This document shows, piece after piece, positions 52,801 to 61,811 of a stretch of 64,000 nucleotides of DNA (position 1 is the stretch's first letter; each line of letters starts with the position of its first letter). The stretch is from Corallium rubrum (taxonomy: Eukaryota > Cnidaria > Anthozoa > Scleralcyonacea > Coralliidae): the NCBI GenBank assembly GCA_964035015.1, contig OZ036008.1:10345692-10409691 (forward strand). The letters are read 5' to 3'. The position numbers and the translations under genes are program-made. Below the pieces are notes generated by a model that saw only the letters and a program-made list of their open reading frames with translations, did no database searches and was not told the origin of the DNA.

Positions 52801-53260
52801 CAACGTCAAATTTTGCGGCCCTTCTAGCCACATCAAGTAGAGTAAGGATAACCGGTTTTTGATATCTATGTAACACTAAGTCTTCAGACTCAAACATTAT
52901 TACGTCTTGTATACCTAACTCTCGGCACCAACGTATAAAATTGGCGACGTTATCACGACTTACAAACGAACCATAAGCAGCCCCTCGTTCTTTGTAAGTG
53001 GCCACAAACGTCGGCAACTTTTGATTTTCGTCTGGGTTATTCTTTATGTATCGTTCTGCCGCTCGTTGAATCATGTTTGCCAGTTTACATAAATGTATAC
53101 CGTTATCCAAAACGCTCATAAACGTTTCAGCCGTCACCGAAATATTCATTAAACCAACAAGCCATTCCGAAAGATCTTCCTTCATCGCAAAGAGATAGGT
53201 CTCAAGTTTCTCCTTTCGATGTCGTTCGTGCAATTCTTCCCTCCATTCCCAGCTAGTCAT
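43000..53260 (-). CDS. GAS2L: GAS2-like actin-microtubule linker (CH + GAR domains)
   Basis: Six minus-strand coding exons close in phase to 759 aa: 53260-52559, 47486-47376, 47297-47207, 46534-46314, 44554-44005, 43604-43000. Residues about 20-175 form a calponin-homology domain of GAS2 type ([45 protein letters not shown]). Exons 2-3 encode the GAR domain ([39 protein letters not shown]), which binds microtubules. The rest is Ser/Arg-rich and disordered, with one SRIP at residues 582-585 matching the SxIP motif that recruits EB proteins. Such proteins crosslink actin to growing microtubule ends. A poly-Gln run (about 10) follows the CH domain. A CxxC-rich patch ([11 protein letters not shown]) near the C-terminus is unusual. 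GAS2L1/2/3 not separated. Confidence 0.93.
45024..45315 (+). mobile_element. 5S rRNA-derived SINE (GAS2L intron 4)
   Basis: The head contains GTAGTTAAGCCC, then GGGGTTAGTACTTGGATGGG, TGACCGTCTGGGAATAACCC: the 3' half of 5S rRNA with its internal promoter region. A tail of about 190 bp ends GACGTTAAATAAATC. Only the 3' half of 5S is present, so it is a SINE3-like element and not a 5S gene. Confidence 0.88.
45321..45530. mobile_element. 210-bp foldback element (GAS2L intron 4)
   Basis: Outer arms TAATTGGAGTGATATCT and AGATGTCACTCCAGTTA; inner arms GTATAGTTCCAGTC and GACTGGAACTATAC. No coding content. Confidence 0.75.
46740..47105. repeat. Polypyrimidine CCTG/CCTT/CCCT tract (GAS2L intron 3)
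   Basis: About 360 bp of tetranucleotide blocks CTGC, CTTC and CCCT in turn. It is the pyrimidine counterpart of the purine tract in septin intron 4. Long Pro/Ser/Leu and Gly/Arg/Glu frames here are artefacts of the repeat. Confidence 0.95.
47651..48080. mobile_element. 430-bp foldback with ~130-bp arms (GAS2L intron 1)
   Basis: Ends ATAGACGACTTTCA at both sides, then GCGCAGTAGCAAC, ACAACTGTTTTAGCTGGAA and CATATT.AAAATAGTA in inverted order. The centre carries CAGGCCAAAATCCC-type inverted repeats. No transposase. Target duplication unclear. Confidence 0.8.
48171..48234. repeat. Perfect 30-bp stem, 4-nt loop hairpin
   Basis: TTTCGGCCTGTTGACTCAGG at the start pairs with the end of the block, and the 30-bp arms are exact complements. 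Read on either strand it contains ATGATGAAGGCCTG...CAGGCCGAAA, which resembles the core of the family A/B palindromes. Confidence 0.85.
48360..49590. other. GAS2L intron 1, no gene seen
   Basis: AT-rich. Repeated AATCACG/AATCATG motifs with internal complement occur at 49235-49375 (sequence about 49243 inverted near 49370: GGGGCAAATCACT and AGTGATTTGCCCC). No exon. Confidence 0.5.
49591..49925. repeat. 144-145-bp tandem repeat built from family C (GAS2L intron 1)
   Basis: Starts at 49591, 49735 and 49880 share AGTGCTGCGTAG.CAGTGTT, TAGATAGAGCAAAGTGA, AGATGGTAAACTGC and AACAAAATACTGA. About 2.3 copies. The unit matches the border of the fragment at 19205-19262 in reverse. Confidence 0.85.
49926..50364 (-). 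mobile_element. LINE 3' end, minus strand (GAS2L intron 1)
   Basis: A frame at 50364-50110 encodes a reverse-transcriptase C-terminal tail ([18 protein letters not shown], then [12 protein letters not shown]). The 3' UTR contains AGGTAATGCGCCTTTGAAAA and GCGCAATATAAACTC and ends near 49930 in an ATTATT run. Part of the frame (CTTCTAGGACAGCGTCGGCC in plus sense, 50262) is also the complete end of the family B palindromes. A 30-bp segment (GGTAAACCTCTAC, CCACTTTTCTCCATCCAA) is tandemly doubled at 50285-50358. Confidence 0.82.
50985..51420. repeat. Diverged ~195-bp tandem duplication (GAS2L intron 1)
   Basis: The order GATTCTGGCGACA, TAATCC.TG.TGATGTTTC, ATTTATG.CCT, GCAGGTT, CCAATTTC, GACTG.A..CACGCACTAT occurs at about 51028-51165 and again at about 51221-51358. 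Function unknown. Confidence 0.7.
51421..52558. other. GAS2L intron 1, 5' part, no further feature
   Basis: No repeat with clear ends and no exon. Ordinary AT-rich intron sequence up to the exon 1 donor. Confidence 0.5.
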
Positions 53261-54500
53261 GGTCGTCGCTAACGTCCGACACCTGATTAAAGAGTGTATT
53301 TATAAAAAGCACCCTGGCTATTGCTCTAAGTGGAATAATTATTCACATATACTCCTCGATATCATTGGTTCATTTCCTCACAACTTGATTGTCGACGAAT
53401 TAATAATTATAACATCAAACTATTCAAAATACTGTTTACTTTCGCCATGCTTGCACACAGTCCGACCTGTCAACACTTTGTCTACACAAAACAGACAATG
53501 CCACCCCTTGCTTGAATGATATACGATATCAAAAACGTAAGACTAAAGTGAGCCGGTTGAAAAATTAATTTATTATGAAGGTGTCAATGCCTAGTGACTA
53601 TATTAGTCGCCTGTTCCATATACACGAGTCAAGGCTTCCGTATTTGGGCACGGTTGAAGGATTCTGAAAGGACACTCAAACATGACGTTGCATGGCGCAC
53701 AATGCTTGGGTGTGTTGGCGGGACGTTCTTTTTTTTGTCTATTGTATACACAGCAGCAATATAAAACAGTGCGATTATATTAAACACAGTGACTAATTCT
53801 TCATATTTAATGATTGGATGTTATGTTAAATTATCATCATAGATGTGTCACTATATAGTCGTATAACAAGCCTCGCAAACAATGTGATACTAGTATACAT
53901 TCAATGTTTGATTATGATATTAAAACAACAGTTTACTCAGTGCATAGTTATGTAAACTGTCCTTGGCTGTGTCCAGTTTTCACACTTTCCCGCCATAACT
54001 GATAAAAGTTATGTTAGCATATACAAGTGAATATGGTCTGCACGCAGGCTAACAAGTGATACAACCACAAATATATCTGATAATATAGTTAATATTTTAT
54101 CTCTTTGTTCACTTGTTTGTTTATAGTACGTTTCTAGGTTGCTAAAACGGTCGCGAAGTAAGAATATTCTGAACATACGAGAAACATTGAGTGCCTTAAT
54201 AACCTTTCTCTCGCTTCAACTACTCAGATTTGTTCTCAGGGATTTCTTGCTTGTGTGAAACATGTCGCGTGACTTTGAACTAAGTTCTTTTCTTTGACTT
54301 TATTCAATATTCAATCTTTCATTGTTCTTTCATGACAGCCTAGTATTTACCATAATAATGCATAACAAAAAGAACACGCAATGTTTTTATTGTTCTTGCA
54401 GGCTTCGTGTGAATATTCAGTAACGCCGGAAAGCTGCCAAATCGATCTTTCGCGGCACCGATATACCGCTAGCGTTCCCAAAAAATCCTTTAAATAGCTT
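53261..54500. other. GAS2L upstream spacer
   Basis: No gene seen. It should hold the GAS2L promoter and any 5' UTR exon, but I found no reliable core-promoter motif. Confidence 0.45.
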
Positions 54501-54509
54501 GGACAAAAT

Positions 54510-55055
54510 TCAACAATTATATATAGATTTTTCTTTTTTTGTATGAGTCCGTTTTCAGTGCGTCATTTGACAACTTCGTGCTTTTTAACGTTTTAATGAC
54601 GTTCACTCTGATCAAAGACCAACGTTCGAAACATTCAGTATTGCGTTGACGCTCATGTTTAATAATTTTTACAATTGAAGAACACTTTTTAACGTTATGT
54701 ACAAACACAAAGTTCGCCGATCTTAGAGTAAATTTTATTGATAACCTATATAAAGTAAATAGTTCATTCGAATTGTTTAATTCCCAAGATATTTTATGTA
54801 CCTTATGTCTATGCAAGACAGAACAGTTATGGCTTTGGCAGGGAAATTTAACAATTTTTGATAACTTAACGTAGATAATAGAAATTAACTTTATATCATG
54901 TAATATGTATGTAGTTGTAGTTAGTGTCACGTTTGTGTCCTATATACCAAAGCTGGTATTGATGTTGTTTATCAAATAAATGTCTATTAAAAATATCGGC
55001 TGTTTACCACCTTTTCATGCACTTTGCTCTATTCAAAACACTGTCACACGGCACT
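54510..55055. mobile_element. Interspersed retroelement-like repeat, copy 1
   Basis: The section 54785-54980 (GATATTTTATGTACC, CTATGCAAGACAGAACAGTT, TATATACCAAAGCTGGTATT, AATAAATG) is shared with 59845-60025. An earlier block (CTGATCAAAGACCAACGTTC, GAAAC) resembles the CTGA...GAAAC core of the palindromic families. A family C border follows at about 54995-55040. Probably a Penelope-like or LINE 3' part. Confidence 0.55.
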
Positions 55056-55949
55056 TCTTTGGAATACTAAAAGCTCATTTAGTGTTTAATGGGTTAAGAC
55101 TTTGTTGTCTTAACCTTTTCAGTATCAAGCACGTACTTTAGTATTTTACTCAGGCTAACGCCAGACAATTCGTCAATAGGAAAACCCCTGACACTCCTGT
55201 CCTTGGCTTCAGTTCAGTTGCGTATTGTAAACGGTTCGCAGCCAAAGTCGCCCTTGGTCGCCGGTGCAAGTTTAGAAACCGTAGACGGTCGAGCGCCTCA
55301 TTGATGGTCGAACGCATCATTGATAACCTCATTCCCAGCTGTTGCTAGCGAAACATTTGGGAAACGCTGACTGAAAGAATGAGAATTGCATTTATGGAGA
55401 TCGTAAATAGAAATGAATAAACTTCATGTATGATGTTTATATGATTGTATCCTTCTCGTGTGGAAAGGGAGCAGCTCCTTGGTCAGGGTTTTCACAAAAT
55501 AGGGTTTTCTTGCCGAGAAAACTTTTTCGACTCTAAGTGCTAGCCGACCGTTTTCGAAAGTGAAGTTATGCCTTATCAGTATTGTAAGCTAAGGCATCAA
55601 ATATTGTCGTCGAATTCCACTCTTGAATTAGTCGAATACTGGAGTAGATGACATGGTGTGTAGTTTATAATAAACAGTGTTGACACTAAACTCATGAAAG
55701 AGAACTGCTTTCTTTGAGACTGACCAATGAGTACCTTCCTGTATGTACATCAAATATATACGTTTAAGTGGAGGCAGCAGCGGCAACTTATTATACTGAC
55801 TTATACATATAACATTGTATGACCAAACTTACTCCACAAGTTAAGTTGCATCTTGAACTTAACAACATTATCACAACTCGAACAAAGTTTAAGTTACAAC
55901 TTTCAGTCGGCAGCGAACGCATCTTTCAACAAGCTTGTAAAATTTCTTA
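55056..55949. other. No gene seen
   Basis: Spacer with no recognisable element end, exon or RNA gene. Confidence 0.4.
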
Positions 55950-56162
55950 TAGTGTAATAAAAGTAGTGTGCTGCGTAGGCAGTGTAGAAACAACAATCGA
56001 AATATAAGAAGGTTAGATATACTGCCGAAACAGAGAACGTAGGAGTCTAACGTTTCGAGCGAAGGCCCTTCCTCACGTTTCTCTCTGATGAAGGGCCTTC
56101 GCTCGAAACGTTAGACTACTACGTTCTCTGTTTCGGCAGTATATCTAACCTTGCTATATTTC
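55950..56162 (+). mobile_element. Palindromic family A element, copy 3 (13-bp target duplication)
   Basis: Flanked by GTAAAATTTCTTA (55937-55949) and GTAAAATTTCTCA (56163-56175), 12 of 13 identical. The complete end (AATAAAAGTAGTGTGCTGCG) is at the left; the right end is shorter (stops in CTATATTTC). This is the opposite orientation to copies 1 and 2. Confidence 0.87.
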
Positions 56163-56175
56163 GTAAAATTTCTCA

Positions 56176-56990
56176 CCGGCTGTGTGGTCTTAAATAGTTC
56201 TCTATGTTGGACCGGTGAATCTGAAATAAGAAGGTATATGATGTGCAATATTGGCGTCTCACTTGACTTCGTTGAGATACATATTATCTTTTTACATCTC
56301 AGTTTTGACAGTCACAAACTCGTTAATGTGCTAATAATTTTCTATGTATGTGATATACCCGTTAAAGAAATATGGTCTGTTTGATAACATATCAAACAAT
56401 ATTATTTACTGTCATTACGGCTTTGTCAGCTCCGTCGTTAGAAGTTTCCTATATGTAGCTGAGAATGGAGAACAATGGCGGAAGACTTGGACGCCATACA
56501 TCATGCATGGCTCTGCATGCCAGGAAAGACAGACAGACAAGCAATTGAATAGTCTGAACACTAACACAATACACCTAAGCCACCCTTACACACTACGACT
56601 TCTTGTTACAATTGTATGATTGTCATCCTGTGATTCTAAGAAACTCTAATTGACTCATCAAAGTCAAAGGCGAATTGTAATAACATTTGGAAACGAATTG
56701 TTCAGGAAATGTAACTGATCTAAAAATACCAGGAAGACAGTTTAATTTGTTTGAACAGATGAAAAACTACTTCATAATAAGCTATATAGAAGGAGTGACT
56801 GGTGACAGAAGTGTTAAAATGATTCAAGCTTTTAGACCTAATCCTATAACGTATCGACATGCGTTATGATGTAGTGCTGCCCAGTATCTAACTATCTACT
56901 CAGCATTTCCCTTACAATTTGTAACTTCTAGTTATAGTGTTATTTCTGTTGTAAAGACTTAAGTGTACAATGTACACACTGTTAATTTCT
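56176..56990. other. No gene seen
   Basis: Short open frames at 56151-56384, 56344-56619 and 56687-56869 show no family resemblance and no splice support. Confidence 0.4.
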
Positions 56991-57190
56991 AGGAGTTAAT
57001 TTGACACCAAAGGTGGAGTTAACCAAAATTTTAACTCCTTTTTCGGAGTAAGCATAACTCCAAAACTGGAGTAATAATAACTCCTATAGGAGTAGATATT
57101 ACTCCAGAATTGGAGTAAAGAGAGCAATAATTTGACTCCCGAACTGGAGTAAAAAGTAAACACACCAAATAACTCCTTTTGTGGAGTTAT
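56991..57190. repeat. String of ACTCC...GGAGT mini-palindromes
   Basis: Within 200 bp at least six short hairpins repeat the same arms: ACTCCTTTTTCGGAGT, ACTCCAAAACTGGAGT, ACTCCTATAGGAGT, ACTCCAGAATTGGAGT, ACTCCCGAACTGGAGT and ACTCCTTTTGTGGAGT. Spacers differ while the arms are kept. Function unknown. Confidence 0.85.
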
Positions 57191-57499
57191 ATATTTACTT
57201 ACATTGATAGACAAATTTCACAAATGAATACAAACACCAATTTGTTGAAAGCATCTTATTCGATAGACTTCTGCATGACCCATGAACCCACGCTCAGTCT
57301 TACTGTCTGACGAGAATCAATTTAACCCTTTTATTGCGCATTGTTGTGGGGCAACTTTATCTTTTCACTCTAACGCCAGACATTTTGACTCTACGTGTCT
57401 AACACCAGACGGTTTACTCGTCAGTGGGAGACGTTTCGGCAAGCCTTGACCATGCATGCATGCATGGAATTGGTAGCTAGTATAGATTAGTCAGAATAA

Positions 57500-58021
57500 T
57501 GTATCAGTCAATTCCAATTGTGCTCCCCCCCCCCCCCCCCTCGAGCCAACACCTGGGCATTAGACATTTTGGAGAAACATTGATCATGTCCCCACCCCAG
57601 GGAAAGACAGTGTGCCAAAGCCCCACCCCTGGGCAACAAATTCAGGTCTAAACCCCAAACGAAAACACAGATAGAAGCACACAAATAGAAGACAACACAT
57701 CATGAACTCAAGGTAATGCTATTTTATTGAAAAATTTGTCGTATTTTAGTTCATTTAACGTCCGATTTACTTGGCAGTTTGAAATCTTATATTTCAAATA
57801 TATTTCCGTTAAAATGCCCACACGGTACCCTCCACAACTTGAGCTTGGGCTGCCTGTGTGCCCACGAATTAGACTATATACTTCCCCACAGTGCATAGCA
57901 AGTGCGAATGTTCCAAATCCCGACCCCCGGGTTATGTGCTTCTAGCGATAGCCCTACCTCTGGGATTAGCAAAAATGGTGACTGCCCGGGGGGGTGGGCA
58001 CACCTGGAATTGACTGATACA
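57500..58021. mobile_element. ~520-bp MITE
   Basis: Ends TGTATCAGTCAATTCCA and its inverted partner TGGAATTGACTGATACA, followed inward by TTGTGCTCCCCC and GGGGGTGGGCACA. No coding sequence. Target duplication unclear. Confidence 0.78.
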
Positions 58022-58089
58022 TAAAACGTAAGTAACTATAATGTAGTGGACAGATAAAAAAATAGTGTTCGGTTGAAACAATTGGCTTT

Positions 58090-58275
58090 CCGGTATAATT
58101 ACCCTGCGAGCAGCACTGCAAATCTCAAAAAAACTTGTTTTAAGATACTTATTTTAAGATTTTCTTGTCCCGCCTGCAAGATAATAATCTTACTGAGTTT
58201 TCTTGTCAAGAAATGTTGTCTTAAAACAAGATTAAATTTCTTAAAACAAGAAATCTGAAAATCTCAAAACAAGAA
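58090..58275. repeat. CTTGTTTTAAGAT motif cluster
   Basis: Repeated CTTGTTTTAAGAT, AAGATTTTCTTG and AAAACAAGA in both orientations, forming alternative short hairpins. Comparable in style to the ACTCC/GGAGT string at 56991. Confidence 0.6.
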
Positions 58276-58282
58276 AAATTAT

Positions 58283-58555
58283 ACACTTCAAATAAACGAC
58301 AAATTTTTTAAAAGTAAACATGTACTAAGCAGTAATGGATTAAAATATTTACAAGCAGTATTTATATAACTTAACCTGATTTGTATTACAGTGGTGATAC
58401 TATATCTAAATATAAAATTCTAACACGATTGTGACGGTGTTATATAAATACTGCTTGTAAATATTTTAATCCATTACTGCTTAGTACTGAAGATGGCATA
58501 AGTGTTGCCAAAACATGTTTATTTTTAAAAAAATTGTCGTTTATTTAAAGTGTAT
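58283..58555. mobile_element. Foldback element with ~100-bp arms
   Basis: Left arm CACTTCAAATAAACGACAAA, then GTACTAAGCAGTAATGGATT; right arm in inverted order, with about 50 bp between. The right arm carries an extra block CTGAAGATGGCATAAGTGTT, GCCAAAACATG, a CTGA...AAAC form reminiscent of families A and B. Confidence 0.75.
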
Positions 58556-58595
58556 TTTAAGTCTTGTGCTTTTGAGATCATAAAGAAAAATTATC

Positions 58596-59118
58596 ATGAC
58601 AAGAATTGGAAGTTTTTTTAATGCTAACATTAAAAAATTTGTCGTTCCTAAATGCAAAACATCAACATACCAGAAATCTTTCTTTGTAAGATCAATTAGA
58701 ATATGGAATACTTTAGCAAATGAACTTAACCTCACTATGGACAACCTTCCTTTGTTTAAATCCGTTATGCTTAATTATTATTTCTCATCTTTGGAAACTA
58801 CTTATGACTGTGAAAACCCTCGTACATTTAAAACAATCTGCTTAAAATGTAACTGTTCCCGTAGCCTTAGGTAACCTATTTCTTGTTGTTATTAACATAT
58901 TTAGTTTAGTTAGTATTTTGCTGTTATTAATTGTAGCTAAGATTTGACTTTGCAGTTAGTATATCTATTTACTAGTTTATTTAGTTTAGTTTATTTTATT
59001 TTTGGGCCCGCAGTAATTGGCTTACTGCTGTCGCGGTGACCATGCCGTTATATTTTGAATATTTTTGTAATGCATGTATATACTATAACACTATAATGGC
59101 GAATCTAATAAAAAAAAA
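58596..59118 (+). mobile_element. LINE 3' end, plus strand
   Basis: The 92-codon frame (58596-58874) is a CR1/L2-like reverse-transcriptase C-terminus: FVVPKCKTSTYQKSFFVRSI, then RIWNTLANEL, ending CLKCNCSRSL. The 3' UTR holds GGGCCCGCAGTAATTGGCTT and ends in an A tract at 59108-59119. Catalytic parts are missing. Same group as 10130 and 19536. Confidence 0.85.
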
Positions 59119-59840
59119 AAGTTTGCAGTGCGGATGTCGTTCAACAATGTGTGTTTTGTGAACAGGCGTCCAACCAGTTGCTATTGATTACAAAAATCAG
59201 ACGGCGTGAATTGGTCTTTCTAATTATATTGAGCTGACAATATACGCCACATGATGAAAACAATATCTCTGCATGTCTCCTATATCTTCAGTTGATGTTA
59301 TACCAGGAAGGAAGCTGTCGCCTGCATGCACCAAACCTATTCCGGTCTCTTTGAAAAACTTCACGTTCAAACAGTATACCGTGCCGATTTTTTAATTATT
59401 TATATATCAACATTAGCTGAATAAAGAAATTAACTATATATAGGCCCTATATTCCGCAGGAAGTAAACGTGTAGGCTACGTCGTATATTTTGTGACGTAT
59501 AGGCTGCCTAGAGAACGTAGTTGCCAGCTGTTGTAGCGCTCACCTCGAAATGTCAGTTTAAAACCTGTTTTCACTTTGTTCTACCTAAAACACAACACTT
59601 TGTTTTCACCACATTTTCACTTTGCTCTGTCTAAAACCGACTTCCCATACACAGAACTTCTATACTTCTCATAATGACAATCGTTTCAAGAATGCATGGC
59701 CTAATAAAATCGATTATTAATAAATATTGAGAAAGTTCAGAGGTTAGATTTTGAAGAATACTACAACACTGATTGCAAAACAAAAAAGAGTCTGGAAAGT
59801 CTCTGTAAAATAAATAACTCGTTTTCTAAATTTAGCTATC
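59119..59840. other. No gene seen
   Basis: Contains a diverged family C border at 59565-59640 (CACTTTGTTCTACCTAAAACA and CACTTTGCTCTGTCTAAAAC). No exon. Confidence 0.45.
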
Positions 59841-60035
59841 AAGACCTTTTCATGTATGTCATTGCTATGCAAGACAAAACAATTATGACTTTGGTAGCTA
59901 AATACTGTTTTAATGTTTTAACAAGTTTTGAAAGTTTATAGTTGAGCACGTAGTTTAGTTTATATGTTATATGTATGTATCTTATATACCAAATCTGGTA
60001 TTTATGTTGTTTGAATAAATATAAAATAAAATTAA
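59841..60035. mobile_element. Interspersed retroelement-like repeat, copy 2
   Basis: Shares CTATGCAAGACAAAACAATT, ATATACCAAATCTGGTATT and TATGTTGTTTGAATAAAT with 54785-54980. Probably a 3' end, with AAAATAAAAT after it. Confidence 0.6.
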
Positions 60036-60269
60036 ATGTTTTTGTGTGGGAGTTGGTAGATATAACTGCATGAGTCTCAAGATAATGCAATTGGTTTCGT
60101 TCTTGACAAAGAGAATTTAATTTTCCAAAAAACATTTTCGTTTTGACATTTTCCAAATAAATTGAAACACGCCGCGTCTGTTTGCCAAAACCGTTTATTG
60201 AAATTCCAAATGAGAGCATACAGAATACAATCTCGGGAAGCCCGCTATCTGGGAGATAAAGCGAGGCAT

Positions 60270-61175
60270 GCGCCAAACGTCGCACAATAAACGAATTTTA
60301 TTAAGACGAATTTTATTCAACGAAACTGCGACGTATAACTCGATTGTAAATAAAGCCGTGTTTACACGGCCAAAATTTAAGCACGCTTAAGTTAAGCGTG
60401 CTTAAAATGCGCCACCTTGGTGCGTTTACACGGTCATTAAATAATCCCTTACTAAAACATGTACACCATTATTCAACATGGCGGACGAGCTATATTTTTG
60501 GTTTTGGAAGCTTCGTATGGGTATAGCGTGCGTCAAAGAACAACGGAAGACATTGGTACACGAGAAAGAGTAATAGCTAAAATAAAGAAAGAAACAAAAG
60601 AACAATGAATAGCGAGATGAAAGCTTCTACAGCATGGCAAAAAAAATGCATTTTATCGTATTAATGATACCATATTAATAGCAAGCGTTTTTCAATCCCG
60701 TTGCGTTTACACGGCCAAGTTAAGCGCGATTAACTGATCGTGCTCAGTTTAATCCACCTCCTTGAGGTGGTGCGAACTAATCACGATTAATTTACGCCGG
60801 TCTGTTTACACCGACATTTTAAGCCCGCTTAAAGTCAGATGTGGCTCAGATCCCGCTTAAATTTGACCGTGTAAACAGGGCTTTAGACACACGAATTAAA
60901 TTCGTCTCAGCAATTAATTTAAATTCGTCTGAGTCAGACGGATTGTGCGACGACAATGCGTGTTCGAGTTACACGACGAATTATCGCCACATTGAATTAA
61001 ATGTCTCTCTTGTGTCTGTGACACTGATTCGGTGCCATGTTTTCAAGAAGTGGTTTTCAGGCTCCAACAAGTCCGAGTAAAAACAATTAAATTCGATTTA
61101 CGTCGCATAACCGACGAAGTTAATTCGAATTAAATTCGTCTGAATTAAATTCGTCTATTGTGCGACGTTTGGCGC
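60270..61175. mobile_element. ~900-bp foldback element hosting a second MITE
   Basis: Outer ends GCGCCAAACGTCGCACAAT and ATTGTGCGACGTTTGGCGC. Flanks AGGCAT (60264-60269) and AGGCCT (61176-61181) agree at 5 of 6. Interior arms have repeated GAATTAAATTCGTCT. A different MITE lies inside at 60354-60882. The 79-codon frame at 60841-61080 is only the palindromic interior. Confidence 0.83.
60354..60882. mobile_element. 529-bp MITE nested in the previous element
   Basis: Ends AGCCGTGTTTACACGG and CCGTGTAAACAGGGCT. Internal blocks (TTAAGCACGCTTAAG, GTGCGTTTACACGG) are themselves inverted. Flanks TAA and TTA suggest a TWA-type target. Confidence 0.8.
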
Positions 61176-61181
61176 AGGCCT

Positions 61182-61720
61182 GAGAGTTCGAGATCTAGAT
61201 AACGGCTAAATTCTACAGTAAAACAATGATAAAATATATTGAAGGGAAATCAACTCTTGTTTGAGACACTATACTGTACACTGAAAGACCGTGAAATGCG
61301 TTGACCATTTTCAAGGAAATTCAAATTCAATTATTTCCAGTAGAGACACTAGTACAAGGACGAAGCTCTTCAAAAGCAGTGAACGAAATAATTTATGGAA
61401 AGTCTTTCCCTGGTTCTATAGTGAAGACGGAAACCGACATGAAAAATAGGTTCAGGGGCGTTACCTTCCGTATACGTTTGATTACCTAAATCTCGTCTGT
61501 ATTTCACTCGAGTTTGTCAAAGAGGCTTGGTTAATTATCAGTGTGACTTAAATATTTAATTAGTTTATATAAACACCATCCTTTTTGTTTCTGTTTCGCT
61601 TTCAATCAATTATATTTCAGGTAATTATATGTTTTCAATTTCATTTCATTTTGTAATTGAATTTTCATATATACTTATTGATTTAGGTATAGTAGTGCCG
61701 TCACTCTGTTTCTCTTTCAG
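61182..61720. other. Upstream region of the 61812 gene
   Basis: No element ends seen. A polypyrimidine acceptor-like site (CTGTTTCTCTTTCAG) ends at 61720 and may start the exon that carries the ATG at 61812, implying a further 5' UTR exon upstream. Confidence 0.4.
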
Positions 61721-61811
61721 TGGCCGTTGGAAACGCAAGCTGATTCGAACCAAACTTCCCTACCGAACGTAGCTCACTAGCTGTCACTCTTTCACTGAAT
61801 ATCGCATAAAG

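Noticed and set aside
60841-61080. 79-codon frame inside nested MITEs
   Set aside because: It is translated inverted-repeat DNA with no splice support or family resemblance.
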